Source: Levilinea sp. | GTDB taxonomy: Bacteria > Chloroflexota > Anaerolineae > Anaerolineales > Anaerolineaceae | DNA: 64,000 nucleotides | Direction: 5' to 3' | Assembly (NCBI GenBank): GCA_029975215.1 | Contig: JARKPO010000007.1 | Coordinates: forward strand, 1 to 64,000 | Notes under the pieces: model-generated | What the model was told of the DNA's origin: nothing | Database searches by the model: none | What the model saw: only the letters and a program-made list of their open reading frames with translations | Program-made: the position numbers and the translations under genes | Shown: positions 38,478 to 48,494 of the stretch, piece by piece | Layout: every line of letters begins with the position of its first letter | How positions within the stretch are numbered: the stretch's first letter is position 1

Positions 38478-39965
38478 ATGAGAAAACTTTCTCTTCTGAT
38501 CCGCGGTGTTGCCATCTTTGGTTTGGCTCTCAGCCTGCTTTGGCAGGCCGCCCTGCCGGTTCAGGCCGATGTGGCTCCGCCGGATTGGCCGCCCGGGGCC
38601 AACCCCGCCCCAGGTGCAGAGATCACCCAGGTGCGCATGGAATCCGAAAAGGTGACCCTGACGGTCTTACCCAAGCCGAACGGGGCCGCCCCAGGCTCCG
38701 CTGCAGTGGAGGCGGTGTTTAACCTGCGCAATTTGGGCAGCGCCGAAGAGAAAATGACCGTGCGCTTCCCGCTTTCCTTCTGGAACGGTTCTTCCGACGG
38801 CTTTGGCCGCTTTCCAGAGATTCGCAGCATCGAAGTCAAAGTAAACAACCGCAGCGTCCCCACCCGCCGCATGGAAAGCCCCAACCCCAGCGAATATGAA
38901 GATACACCCCTGCCCTGGGCAGCCTTTGATGTGACCTTCCCGCCCGGCGAGGAAGTGGTGCTGTGGGTGCGCTACGGGTGTGACGGCATGGGCGAATTCC
39001 CCAACGTCTCCTTCCGCTACATCCTGGAAACGGGCGCGGGCTGGCAGGGGACCATTGGTAAGGCCGAATTGGAGGTACGCCTGCCCTACCCCGCCAGCGA
39101 AGAGAACGTCGTTTTTGATGAAGGTGTCGGCTTCGGTGGGATGACCCCTGGGGGCATTCTTTCAGGGCAGTCCATCCGCTGGGTTTTCGAAGACCTGGAA
39201 CCCGGTCCGCAGGATAACCTGAACGTGCGGGTGACCATGCCCGCAGCCTGGCAAAAGGTGTTGAAAGAGCGCGAATATACCCAGCGCAGCCCGCGCGACG
39301 GCGAAGGCTGGGGACGGCTGGGCAAGGCGCTGAAAGATGTGCTGCGGCTGCGGCGCGGCATGCGCACGGACGCGGCAGCACAGAAAATGTACCAAGAAAG
39401 CGTCCGCGCGTATGAAAAATCCGTCGAACTGCTGCCAGAAGATGCGCTGTGGCATTACGGCTTTGCCGATTTGCTGTGGCTGCGGGCTTATTGGAGCGAT
39501 CAGGGCATTTTCTCATCCCAATACAGCGATGCCCGCCGTGCAGTTCTGGAGCTGCGCCGCGCACTGGAAATTAACCCCAAACTGCCCCAGGCGTTGGAGA
39601 TGCTGCAAGAGGTAGGGCTTTCGGCCCCCGATCTGGTGCGGTGGGACGGTTCCAGCGCAGATTATTTGATTCTAACAGCCACCCCCACGGCCAAACCGAC
39701 CGAGATCCCCATCGAAGCCCTGTTGGCCAGCCCCACCCCGCCCGCACCGCCCACCCCAACGCAGGCGGTTCCCCCCAGCCCGGCTCCCCCCGCGCAGGAG
39801 CAGGCCGCCCAACCCTCACCCACCCCCACCCCGCCGCCCACGGCGACCGTGCCGCCCAACGCCAAAGGTCCGCGTCTGCCGGGCTGCGCATCTGCCTTGG
39901 CTCTGCCGGCGGCCGCGGTGATGCTGTGGGCGCGCGGGCGAAAGGCCAATCCCATATCGGGATAA
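38478..39965 (+). CDS. Secreted/anchored TPR-containing protein with Pro/Thr-rich linker and C-terminal TM sorting-like tail
   Basis: Signal peptide 'MRKLSLLIRGVAIFGLALSLLWQAALPVQA', TPR-like region, PT-rich linker, tail 'PRLPGCASALALPAAAVMLWARGRK'. Confidence 0.75.
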   Translation: MRKLSLLIRGVAIFGLALSLLWQAALPVQADVAPPDWPPGANPAPGAEITQVRMESEKVTLTVLPKPNGAAPGSAAVEAVFNLRNLGSAEEKMTVRFPLSFWNGSSDGFGRFPEIRSIEVKVNNRSVPTRRMESPNPSEYEDTPLPWAAFDVTFPPGEEVVLWVRYGCDGMGEFPNVSFRYILETGAGWQGTIGKAELEVRLPYPASEENVVFDEGVGFGGMTPGGILSGQSIRWVFEDLEPGPQDNLNVRVTMPAAWQKVLKEREYTQRSPRDGEGWGRLGKALKDVLRLRRGMRTDAAAQKMYQESVRAYEKSVELLPEDALWHYGFADLLWLRAYWSDQGIFSSQYSDARRAVLELRRALEINPKLPQALEMLQEVGLSAPDLVRWDGSSADYLILTATPTAKPTEIPIEALLASPTPPAPPTPTQAVPPSPAPPAQEQAAQPSPTPTPPPTATVPPNAKGPRLPGCASALALPAAAVMLWARGRKANPISG

Positions 39966-40020
39966 GAGCCAGTCGCGCCTACCGGTTGGTTTTTTTGTGC
40001 GCCGTGCTACAATAAAAACG

Positions 40021-42468
40021 ATGAACTGGCACCTCACGCCTCTCTCAGGATTGATCCTGCTGGCAGCCGTCATCCCGCTGGGTTTGCTGGTGCTGGCTCG
40101 CCTGCGTCCGGCCATGCTGGCCCGGCCGCAGTTTTGTTTGTTGTTGGCAGCGATCATCGTCTGGCAGGTGGGGTACAGCCTGGAATGGGGCACACAGAGC
40201 TTCACTCAAAAGCTGTTTTGGGCACAGGTGGAGTATCTCGGCATTGTGTGGGTGCCTTTGCTCTGGGCGCTGCTGGTGGCCGAAGCCACCCATCAAAGCA
40301 GTTGGCTGCAGCTCCCCCGTATTCGCTGGCTGGCAGTGCTGCCCATGGTCACCATCGTGATGGTCTGGAGCAACGACGCCCATGGCCTGGTTTGGAGCCA
40401 GATCACCCTATCGGCGGGCAGCGCCACCGGACCGCTGCACTTTGAACACGGCCCCTGGTTCTGGCTGAATGTGTTTTATACGTATTTTTTGGTGATCCTT
40501 TCCTGGGTATGGCTGGTGCAGGAGCTGCGCCGCCCGTTCAGCGTTCACCGCCGCCAGGTCGCCTTGCTGCTGGGCATCAGCACCCTGCCGGTGGCTGCGA
40601 ACCTGGCCTACCTGGTCTTTCGCCAGCAGCTCAACGGCCTGGATCTGACCCCTATCGGCCTGGGTCTGGCCGCCCTGGTGTACGGCCTGGCGGTGGCCTG
40701 GGATAACAGCTATGTGCTGCTGCCGGTGGCGCGCGCCGTGCTGATTGAGGCTTTACAGGACGGCGTGGTAGTGATGGACGCGTCGAACCGCATTTTGGAT
40801 ATCAATCCGGCGGCACGCTCCATGCTGTCCAATCCCAAAGAAGAAGTCATCAGCCGTCCAGTGAACGCCGCCCTGCCGTTTTTGGACTCATTGGTGGCCA
40901 ACCCCGTGCCGCAGAGCGAGATCGAACTTTCCCCCGGACGGTTTGTGGAAGTGCGCACCATCCCGCTGAATAACCGCGGCGTTTTTGTGGGGCATTTGGT
41001 CCTGCTGCGCGACATCTCCGAGCGCAAGCAGGCCGAACTGGCCTTACAGGACAGCGAACTCAAATTCCGCACCCTGGTGCAGGTCAGCTCCGATGCGATC
41101 TTCATCATTGACAACGAGACCGGCCAGATTCTGGATGTGAACGAAGCCGGTCCGGCCATGTATGGGTACACGCGCGAAGAACTGCTGAGCATGAAGAATA
41201 CGGACGTCTCCGCACAGCCGGAAGAAACCCGCATCGCCACGCACAGCACCGAAATCGGCCAGGTGCTGGTTCCCGTGCGCTACCACCGCCGCAAAGACGG
41301 CACAGTGTTCCCTGTGGAGATCATCGGAAAGGCGTTTGAATGGAAAGGGCGCACCGTGCACGCCGCCGCCATCCGCGATATCAGCGAGCGCGTTCGCGTG
41401 GACAAGCAGTTGGAAGGTCTGCTCAAAGCCGAACGCAGCCGGGTGAAGCAGTTAGATGCGCTGCGCATGATCTGGGTGGAGTTGGCCACGGAATTTGACC
41501 TGAACTCGCTCCTATCCAAAATCTTGGAAAGCGCCCGCAGCCTGCTCTCCGCTGATACCGGTGAGCTTTCTTTGTATGAGCCAGAGGAAGATCAACTGCG
41601 GGTGGTGGCTTCCTGCGGTTTTGACAAAGACACCGGCGGAGATATTGTGCCAATGGGCGAAGGTCTGATGGGGCTTTCGGCACAAACCAAGCAGCCCTTG
41701 TTGGTGAAAAATTACCAAAAATGGGAGAATCGTTCGCCGCGCTACTCTACCCTGGTGTTGGAAGAGGCGGTGGGCGCCCCCATGCTGTCGGGCGGGGTGC
41801 TGTTGGGATCGGTGGTGTTGGGCAGCTTCCAGCCGAACACCTTTGATGCATCCAGCATGGATTTGCTGAATTTGTTCGTGCAGCAGGCCTCGCTGGCCAT
41901 TCACAACGCGCGCCTGTTCGAGCAGTTGAACGACCTGGCAGTCACCGACACGCTTACCGGCCTGTTTAACCGCCGCCACTTTTTCTATCAGGCCGAAACC
42001 CTGGTGATCCGCGCCCAGCGGTACAGTTCGCCCCTTTCGGCGGTGATGATTGACCTGGACCACTTCAAAGAGATCAATGATACTTTCGGCCACTCCGCGG
42101 GGGATCATGTTCTGCGTGAGGTGGCGCGGGTATTGTCGGCAGCCCTGCGCAAAAGCGATCTGATTGGGCGTTACGGCGGCGAAGAATTCTGCGTGCTGCT
42201 GCCTGAAATTGATTTGGAAGAAGCCCGCGCTGCCGCGGAACGGCTGCGGCAGGAAGTCTTTAACCTGCAAATCCCCACCCTTAAGGGCACGGCTGCGGTG
42301 ACGGCCAGCCTGGGGGTGGCTACGTTGAACCTCAGCGGTGAAACCCTCGATCAGCTCCTGCAGCGGGCCGATGCCGCCCTGTATCGGGCAAAACGCGCCG
42401 GGCGCAACGCGGTTTCAGTGGAAGCAGGTGGGGGCGCGGACGTGATGGTGGATGACAAACTACAGTAA
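40021..42468 (+). CDS. Diguanylate cyclase with N-terminal 7TM, PAS, PAS and GAF domains
   Basis: His-kinase-N-type 7TM; PAS 'DSELKFRTLVQVSSDAIFIID'; GAF; 'GRYGGEEFCVLLPE' active site. Confidence 0.9.
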   Translation: MNWHLTPLSGLILLAAVIPLGLLVLARLRPAMLARPQFCLLLAAIIVWQVGYSLEWGTQSFTQKLFWAQVEYLGIVWVPLLWALLVAEATHQSSWLQLPRIRWLAVLPMVTIVMVWSNDAHGLVWSQITLSAGSATGPLHFEHGPWFWLNVFYTYFLVILSWVWLVQELRRPFSVHRRQVALLLGISTLPVAANLAYLVFRQQLNGLDLTPIGLGLAALVYGLAVAWDNSYVLLPVARAVLIEALQDGVVVMDASNRILDINPAARSMLSNPKEEVISRPVNAALPFLDSLVANPVPQSEIELSPGRFVEVRTIPLNNRGVFVGHLVLLRDISERKQAELALQDSELKFRTLVQVSSDAIFIIDNETGQILDVNEAGPAMYGYTREELLSMKNTDVSAQPEETRIATHSTEIGQVLVPVRYHRRKDGTVFPVEIIGKAFEWKGRTVHAAAIRDISERVRVDKQLEGLLKAERSRVKQLDALRMIWVELATEFDLNSLLSKILESARSLLSADTGELSLYEPEEDQLRVVASCGFDKDTGGDIVPMGEGLMGLSAQTKQPLLVKNYQKWENRSPRYSTLVLEEAVGAPMLSGGVLLGSVVLGSFQPNTFDASSMDLLNLFVQQASLAIHNARLFEQLNDLAVTDTLTGLFNRRHFFYQAETLVIRAQRYSSPLSAVMIDLDHFKEINDTFGHSAGDHVLREVARVLSAALRKSDLIGRYGGEEFCVLLPEIDLEEARAAAERLRQEVFNLQIPTLKGTAAVTASLGVATLNLSGETLDQLLQRADAALYRAKRAGRNAVSVEAGGGADVMVDDKLQ

Positions 42469-42483
42469 AGAAAGGCTCTGAAG

Positions 42484-42951
42484 ATGCCGCGGTACCCCTA
42501 CCCAACCCTCCCCATGGATGTGACCATTTCTATCCTATCCGCGGTGGATGATGAATTGATTTCGGCTTTTCAAACCTTAATGCCGCAATTGAACCCCAGC
42601 CTGCCCGCGCCGGATGCAGCCGCGCTGTCTTCTATCCTTTCTTTCCCCGCAGTAAGCCTTTTGGCAGCCCGCCTGGAGGGCAGGATCGTGGGCGTGTTGA
42701 CCCTGGCGGTGTTCCCCGCACCCACCGGCGTGCGCGCCTGGGTGGAGGATGTGGTCGTGGATCAGACGGCGCGCGGGCGCGGGATTGGCGAAGCGCTGAC
42801 GCGCTGGGCTTTGGCTCTGGCGGCCGAACGCGGCGCAAAATCGGTGGAACTGACCTCGCGCCCCGCGCGTGCCGCAGCCAACCGCCTGTACCAGCGCCTG
42901 GGGTTTATCCAGCCGCAAACCAATTATTACCGTTATTCCTTCACGGAGTGA
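42484..42951 (+). CDS. GNAT N-acetyltransferase
   Basis: 'VEDVVVDQTARGRGIGEALTRWAL...LTSRPARAAANRLYQRLGF'. Confidence 0.9.
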   Translation: MPRYPYPTLPMDVTISILSAVDDELISAFQTLMPQLNPSLPAPDAAALSSILSFPAVSLLAARLEGRIVGVLTLAVFPAPTGVRAWVEDVVVDQTARGRGIGEALTRWALALAAERGAKSVELTSRPARAAANRLYQRLGFIQPQTNYYRYSFTE

Positions 42952-42960
42952 GGGTGCCCC

Positions 42961-43425
42961 ATGAAGATGTTTCGTATTCGCCCTCCGGAGCCGCAGGATG
43001 AAGCTGCATTGGTGGATCTTTCGCTCCATTTTGCCGGTGAATCCGACTGGACCAGCACCATCCCCATCGGGCAAATTGACACCCTGGAAAAGGCGCACCA
43101 ACGTTTGTTCGGAGAACAGGTCCTTTCAGTGGTGGTGGCCGAAAACGACCAGGGCAAGATGATTGGGTACATAGGCATTTACCGCACCGAACACAACCCC
43201 TATGCGTCCATATTGGTACACAAGGAATATCGCCTGCGCGGGTTGGGGCGGGCTTTGGTGGAGCAGGCCTTTGAAAAACTGCCCCCTGGCCTGACGGTGG
43301 AAGCCTGGGTGGGAGCTTTTAACCATCTATCCCTGGCTGCCACCCCCCGCCTGGGGTTCCATTGGGATCACAGCGTTGAGGTGGACGGGCGCACCTTGAA
43401 TATTTTCATTCGCCAATCAGAATAG
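42961..43425 (+). CDS. GNAT N-acetyltransferase
   Basis: 'ASILVHKEYRLRGLGRALVEQAFE'. Confidence 0.8.
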   Translation: MKMFRIRPPEPQDEAALVDLSLHFAGESDWTSTIPIGQIDTLEKAHQRLFGEQVLSVVVAENDQGKMIGYIGIYRTEHNPYASILVHKEYRLRGLGRALVEQAFEKLPPGLTVEAWVGAFNHLSLAATPRLGFHWDHSVEVDGRTLNIFIRQSE

Positions 43426-43450
43426 ACCTCACCCAATCGGCAGTTAAAAA

Positions 43451-43485
43451 CGCCAGCCCGCGCTGTATTCTTTTGCGGGCTGGCG
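43451..43485 (-). terminator. Terminator for tyrS (minus strand)
   Basis: CGCCAGCCCGC...GCGGGCTGGCG followed on minus strand by TTTTTAACTG. Confidence 0.8.
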
Positions 43486-43507
43486 AATGGTTTCAGCAGG
43501 GATGCGC

Positions 43508-44788
43508 CTAAGACAGCACGCGCACCAGATGGTAGTTCTTTTTGCCCTTGCGCAGGACGATGAACTGTCCGGCCAACAGATCGTTGACCGTCACCATCTG
43601 CAGCGGGTCTTGGATGCGCACGTTGTTGATGGACAGACCGCCCTCGCTGATGCTGCGGCGGGCATCGCCCTTGGATTTAACCAGACTGGTTCCGACCAAC
43701 AGGTCCACTACGGCCAGCCCTTCGCCTTCCAACTGGCTTTTGGGCAGCTCGCTGGCGGGCACTTCGGCGAACACGTCGGCAATATCAGCGGCGTCCAGGC
43801 TGCTGATGTCACCGCCAAACAGGGCCTGAGTGGCCTGTTCAGCGCGCGCCAGGGCCGTGGGGCCGTGGACGGTGTCGGTCATCACCCGCGCCAGCGTACG
43901 CTGAGCTTCGCGCTGTTCGGGGCGCTGTGCAGTGGCCTCGGCCAGGGCTTCAATCTCATCCTTAGACAGAAAAGTGAAGTATTTCAGGTAGTTCACCACA
44001 TCCCGGTCGTCCGTATTCAACCAGAACTGGTAGAAACGATAGGGTGAGGTGCGCTCTGCCGAAAGCCACACACTGCCCGATTCGGTTTTGCCAAACTTGC
44101 TGCCGTCGGATTTGGTGATCAGCGGATACACCATGCCGTAAGCCTGCCCACCGCGCATGCGCCGGATCAGCTCCACGCCCGCAGTAATGTTGCCCCATTG
44201 GTCGCTCCCGCCGGTCTGCAGCACGCAGCCGGCGTGATCGTACAGATAGAGGAAATCGTAGGACTGCATCAACATGTAAGAGAATTCGGTGAAGGACAAA
44301 CCGTCCTCCCGTTCCAGGCGGCTGCGCACAGAATCTTTGGCCAGCATGTAGTTGACGGTGAAATGCTTTCCAACGTCGCGCAGGAACGAGACCAGATTGA
44401 GCGGGACAAGCCAATCGGCGTTGTTCCACAGGCGGGCGGGGTTCGATTTCACCTCGAAATCCAGGAAATGCGCCAACTGGCCCTTGATGGACTCCACATT
44501 GGCAGCCAACTGCTCCAGACTGAGCAGCTGACGTTCCTGCGCCTTCCCGCTGGGATCGCCGATCATGCCGGTTCCGCCCCCGGCCAGCGCGATGGGATGG
44601 TGCCCATAGCGCTGAAGGCGCGCCAGGGCGATCAACGGGACCATATGGCCGACGTGCAGACTGTCGCCGGTGGGGTCAAACCCGTTGTAGACCGTGACCT
44701 TCTGGCTGGCCAGCAGCTGCTGGACGCCTTCGACATGGTCATACACCATACCGCGCCACTTCAGATCTTCAAAAGCATTTGCAAACAT
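43508..44788 (-). CDS. tyrS: Tyrosine--tRNA ligase
   Basis: '[19 protein letters not shown]', '[12 protein letters not shown]' (KMSKS variant), C-terminal S4 domain. Confidence 0.97.
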   Translation of the reverse strand: MFANAFEDLKWRGMVYDHVEGVQQLLASQKVTVYNGFDPTGDSLHVGHMVPLIALARLQRYGHHPIALAGGGTGMIGDPSGKAQERQLLSLEQLAANVESIKGQLAHFLDFEVKSNPARLWNNADWLVPLNLVSFLRDVGKHFTVNYMLAKDSVRSRLEREDGLSFTEFSYMLMQSYDFLYLYDHAGCVLQTGGSDQWGNITAGVELIRRMRGGQAYGMVYPLITKSDGSKFGKTESGSVWLSAERTSPYRFYQFWLNTDDRDVVNYLKYFTFLSKDEIEALAEATAQRPEQREAQRTLARVMTDTVHGPTALARAEQATQALFGGDISSLDAADIADVFAEVPASELPKSQLEGEGLAVVDLLVGTSLVKSKGDARRSISEGGLSINNVRIQDPLQMVTVNDLLAGQFIVLRKGKKNYHLVRVLS

Positions 44789-44926
44789 GTTTCCCTTCCT
44801 ACGATGGGCCGCCCGGGGCAGGGCTGACCGAGATATCAGTTGATTTTAACACGGTTTCCTGCGCCTGAAACCCGCTATCCGGCCAGGTTTTTGGCTGTCC
44901 ACTTCGCGCAGCGCAGTCAAAGGTCG

Positions 44927-44932
44927 TATAAT
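44927..44932 (+). promoter_or_regulatory. Sigma-A -10 box candidate upstream of degV-family gene
   Basis: TATAAT in 'ggtcgTATAATggtctc', about 43 bp before the ATG. Confidence 0.45.
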
Positions 44933-44974
44933 GGTCTCATTAACACTAGGTCCGGCGAAACAGGAAGGGACGGT

Positions 44975-45847
44975 ATGCACGATTCTCGCGTAGCAATTAT
45001 CACCGACAGTACCTGCGATTTACCGCAGGAGATGATTGATCAGTACGGGATTTACATTCAACCGCTGCGGGTCATTTGGGGCGAAGAACAGTTGCGGGAC
45101 CGCATTGATATTCAACCCCAAGAGTTTTACGAGCGGCTGGCCCAGGGCTACCCCATCCCCACCTCCTCTCAGCCCAGCGTGCTGGAATTTGTGGAGCTGT
45201 ACCGGCGAGCGCAGGCCGAGGGCGCCGAAGAAATTGTGACCCTGACGCTCAGCTCCGGCATGAGCGGCACCAATCAAACCGCCCTGCAGGCCGCCCAGCA
45301 GGTTTCGCTGCCGGTGCACGTGATTGACACCAAAGGTCCCACCATGACCCTGGGGTGGCAGGTTCTGGCCGTGGCACGGGCGCGGCTGGCGGGGGTAAAC
45401 GTGCAGGGTATGCTGGCCGCCGCGGAAAAGGTGCGCCGTTCACTGGTGCAGTTTGTGTGCATGGACACGGTGGAATATCTGCGCAAGGGGGGGCGGATTG
45501 GCAAAGCCATTGGCCTGCTGGCCAATATGCTGGACATCAAGCCCATCATTCAGGTCAATCACGAAAGCGGCGTGGTGGAGCCGATTGCCGTGGCGCGCAC
45601 GCACCGCAAAGCCGTTGAAGTCTTTTACGAGAAGTTTTTCAGCCGGCTGAACACCTCGCTGCCCATGCGCATCGCCGTGCTGCACGGGGGTGTGGCGGAA
45701 GAGGCCCAGCAGTTGGCGGAGCGCATCAACGCCGATTTTCACCCCGTGGAGATCATCGTCAACACCACCGGCCCGGTGCTGGGCATTCACACCGGCCCGC
45801 GCGCCCTGGCCCTGGCGGGGTATTGCGAAGAGGCAGGCAGCGCTTAA
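44975..45847 (+). CDS. DegV family protein
   Basis: 'VAIITDSTCDLPQEMIDQYGIYIQPL', 'TLTLSSGMSGTNQTAL'. Confidence 0.93.
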   Translation: MHDSRVAIITDSTCDLPQEMIDQYGIYIQPLRVIWGEEQLRDRIDIQPQEFYERLAQGYPIPTSSQPSVLEFVELYRRAQAEGAEEIVTLTLSSGMSGTNQTALQAAQQVSLPVHVIDTKGPTMTLGWQVLAVARARLAGVNVQGMLAAAEKVRRSLVQFVCMDTVEYLRKGGRIGKAIGLLANMLDIKPIIQVNHESGVVEPIAVARTHRKAVEVFYEKFFSRLNTSLPMRIAVLHGGVAEEAQQLAERINADFHPVEIIVNTTGPVLGIHTGPRALALAGYCEEAGSA

Positions 45848-45880
45848 AAAAATCAGCCCCCGAAGGGGTTGATTTTTATC
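45847..45880 (+). terminator. Rho-independent terminator after degV-family gene
   Basis: AAAAATCAGCCCC-cgaa-GGGGTTGATTTTTAT. Confidence 0.85.
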
Positions 45881-45892
45881 GGTTAAATTAGC

Positions 45893-45921
45893 GAGCGCCG
45901 GGGACGCCGACCCCGGCGCTC
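45893..45921. other. Strong GC hairpin without U-tract
   Basis: Perfect 11-bp stem GAGCGCCGGGG-acgccga-CCCCGGCGCTC. Confidence 0.6.
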
Positions 45922-45990
45922 TCTTAAGGAGGAGAAGAAGAGAAGTCGCCCTTGCAAATATATTACCAAGATCATCAGATTCCTGCATGA

Positions 45991-46012
45991 CGCTTACCCT
46001 ACGCTTACCCTA
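45991..46012. repeat. Tandem direct repeat of 11 bp (x2)
   Basis: CGCTTACCCTA CGCTTACCCTA. Confidence 0.75.
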
Positions 46013-46150
46013 CGCCCCCCCAACAATTATGCAAACAGCCGCCTGATTCTGCCTGTTTTGCCGCCACCTGCGTCAAAATCTCCCTCCCGCAGCCGCGCGT
46101 GCACTGCGGGGGTCTCTGATATACTTACTTTTAGCACGGAGGGACGGCAT

Positions 46151-46693
46151 ATGAACATCGGGGATTCGGGGATTCCAGTTTGGTCGGGTGAATTGGCGGA
46201 AACGCCCATCGGCCCCATCTGTGTGACAGTCTCAGAAGTGGGACTGCGCCAGGTGGTTTTTGCACCCCTGCGCGGTTGGGCCGCACAGCCCGGAGAGCGG
46301 CCCCAGCCGCCTGAGACCGCTCCCGCCTGGTTGGGCGAGGCTCTGAGGCAGGTGGATGACTATTTGCATTGCCACTGCCGCCTGTTCGGCCTGCCCATCG
46401 ATTGGCGCGGTGTGGGCATATTTCAGCGCGAGGTGCTGGAGCTGACCCAGCGAATTGCCTTCGGTGAGGTGCGCACCTACGCAGATCTGGCCCACGATCT
46501 GGGGCGGCCCCGAGCGGCCCGCGCCGTGGGCGGAGCGTTGGCGCGCAACCCCATGCCCCTGGTGCTGCCTTGCCACCGCGTGGTGGGCAGCGACCGCCGC
46601 CTGCACGGTTTTGGCGCGCCCGGCGGCACCGCCACCAAAGCCTGGCTGCTGCAAATGGAAGGCGTGCCCCTGGACGGCCAACGCGTTCGCTGA
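46151..46693 (+). CDS. ogt: Methylated-DNA--[protein]-cysteine S-methyltransferase
   Basis: 'VPFGEVRTYADLAHDLGRPRAARAVGGALARNPMPLVLPCHRVVGSD'-type C-terminal domain (PCHRV). Confidence 0.92.
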   Translation: MNIGDSGIPVWSGELAETPIGPICVTVSEVGLRQVVFAPLRGWAAQPGERPQPPETAPAWLGEALRQVDDYLHCHCRLFGLPIDWRGVGIFQREVLELTQRIAFGEVRTYADLAHDLGRPRAARAVGGALARNPMPLVLPCHRVVGSDRRLHGFGAPGGTATKAWLLQMEGVPLDGQRVR

Positions 46694-46783
46694 CCTTCGT
46701 CCTTTGGGATCATTTCTTATTGGCGGCGCGGGGCTGTCGGCGGCCCTGCGCATACTGGTTGGCAGCTTGAATCTGGAGGTAGG

Positions 46784-47701
46784 ATGAGCCAAAAGTCGTC
46801 GTTTCGTTCTGGTTTTGTCACCCTGGTGGGCCGTCCCAATGTGGGCAAATCCACTTTGCTGAACGCGCTGCTGAAGCAAAAAGTGGCCGCGGTGTCGCCC
46901 CGTCCGCAGACCACGCGCCGCCGCCAACTGGGCATTTTAACCCTGCCCCAGGCTCAACTGGTGCTGATGGACACCCCCGGCATGCATTCCCCCCGCCACA
47001 AGCTGGGTGAATTTATGAACGCCGAAGCCGCCGACACCCTGGGCGATGCGGATGCGATTGTGTGGCTGGTGGATGCCAGCCAGCCGCCCACGCCCGAAGA
47101 TGAGGCCATCGCCGCTCGTATCGCCGCACTCAGCCAGCCCCCGCCGGTCTTCCTGACCCTGAATAAGGTAGACACCTGTTCCGCGGCGGATGTGGACCTG
47201 CGCCGGGAACAGTTTGCCGCTCTGCTGCCGGGGGCGCATCTCTTCTCGATCTCAGCGGCCCACGGACAGGGGCGAGACGCCTTGCTGCAAGCCCTGGTGG
47301 AGACTTTGCCCGAAGGCCCGCCCTATTACGATGCGGATCAGATCACCGATCTGTACGAACGCGACATCGCCGCCGACCTGGTGCGCGAGGCAGCCCTGGT
47401 ACTGCTGCGCGAGGAAGTCCCCCACGGCATCGCTGTGCGCATTGATGAATACACCGAACGCAGCGAAAACAACGCTTATATCGCCGCCACCCTCTTTGTG
47501 GAGCGCGACTCGCACAAAGGCATCGTCATTGGCAAAGGCGGCGAAATGCTCAAGCAAATTGGCTCGCTGGCCCGCCAGAAAATCGAAGAGATGTCGGACC
47601 GCAAGATTTTCTTGGAGCTGCGCGTCAAGGTAGATAAAAACTGGCGGGATAACCCCGACGCACTGCGCGGGTTTGGCTATTCGATCGAAAAAGATTCCTG
47701 A
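46784..47701 (+). CDS. era: GTPase Era
   Basis: 'GFVTLVGRPNVGKSTLLNALL', 'MDTPGMHSP', C-terminal KH 'SHKGIVIGKGGEMLKQIG'. Confidence 0.97.
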   Translation: MSQKSSFRSGFVTLVGRPNVGKSTLLNALLKQKVAAVSPRPQTTRRRQLGILTLPQAQLVLMDTPGMHSPRHKLGEFMNAEAADTLGDADAIVWLVDASQPPTPEDEAIAARIAALSQPPPVFLTLNKVDTCSAADVDLRREQFAALLPGAHLFSISAAHGQGRDALLQALVETLPEGPPYYDADQITDLYERDIAADLVREAALVLLREEVPHGIAVRIDEYTERSENNAYIAATLFVERDSHKGIVIGKGGEMLKQIGSLARQKIEEMSDRKIFLELRVKVDKNWRDNPDALRGFGYSIEKDS

Positions 47702-47733
47702 TCAACCCCGATTCATCTACGAAAGCAGGGACT

Positions 47734-48399
47734 ATGCTCAATTTTTGGTTTTGGCTGGCATTGATTACGGCGGCAGCAGATTGGGTGGTGGTGGCGCGCG
47801 GCGGGGGGCGGCTGCGCTGGCTGACCAAACCCGGTGCGCTGCTGCTGATGATTGTGTGGTTCACCACTGTGGGCGCCTGGCGCGGCCCGCTGCTGTGGTT
47901 TGGGTTAGCGCTGGTGTTTTCTATGCTGGGGGATATTCTGCTGCTGCCGCCGCGTTTGTTTTTAGGCGGGCTGCTGGCTTTCTTAACCGCGCACGCCTTT
48001 TATGTGGTGGGCTTCAACACCTCGCCGCTGGCTTTCCGTTGGACGGCCTTGTTTTTGCTGCTGCCTGTACTGCTGCCCATGGGCCTGTTTAATCAGCGCC
48101 TGCTGAACAAGATGCGCCGCGGGCCTGAAACCCGCCTAACCATCATCCTGGTGATGGTTTACAGTCTGGTGATCGGCCTGATGCTGGTCTCAGCGCTGCT
48201 TACCCCCTTCCGCCCGGCCTGGCCGGTAGGCCCAGCCTGGATGGCGGTGGCCGGGGCAATGTTGTTTGTGCTCTCCGATTCCACCCTGGCGGCGGCGCGC
48301 TTCATCCGCCCGCTGCGCTACAGTGAGCTGGCGGTGATCGTCACCTATCACGTCGGGCAGTTCCTGCTGGCGGGGGCGGCCCTGTGGATGTTTGCCTGA
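47734..48399 (+). CDS. Lysoplasmalogenase (YhhN/TMEM86) family membrane protein
   Basis: 'LTKPGALLLMIVW', 'GLALVFSMLGDILLL', 'GGLLAFLTAHAFYVVGF', 'GAMLFVLSDSTLA'. Confidence 0.85.
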   Translation: MLNFWFWLALITAAADWVVVARGGGRLRWLTKPGALLLMIVWFTTVGAWRGPLLWFGLALVFSMLGDILLLPPRLFLGGLLAFLTAHAFYVVGFNTSPLAFRWTALFLLLPVLLPMGLFNQRLLNKMRRGPETRLTIILVMVYSLVIGLMLVSALLTPFRPAWPVGPAWMAVAGAMLFVLSDSTLAAARFIRPLRYSELAVIVTYHVGQFLLAGAALWMFA

Positions 48400-48443
48400 G
48401 GCCCAGCCGAACTTTCTCTGTCTAATCCATTGACTCGGCGCAG

Positions 48444-48485
48444 ATCGTCTGGTATATTGGACTAAAGTCCAACATATCAGACGAT
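48444..48485. promoter_or_regulatory. 42-bp near-perfect dyad, putative operator of the IclR-PNPOx gene
   Basis: ATCGTCTGgTATaTTGGACT-AA-AGTCCAAcATAtCAGACGAT; ends 9 bp before the ATG at 48495. Confidence 0.75.
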
Positions 48486-48494
48486 AGGTGCTGC

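Noticed and set aside
44788-44975. T-box or other riboswitch leader near tyrS
   Set aside because: No T-box bulge sequence (TGGNACC) or specifier-loop architecture recognisable in this short divergent region.
45922-45990. Micro-ORF after 'taaggagg' (TTG CAA ATA TAT TAC CAA GAT CAT CAG ATT CCT GCA TGA)
   Set aside because: The Shine-Dalgarno-like sequence is too far from the TTG and the peptide is only 12 aa; not supportable.
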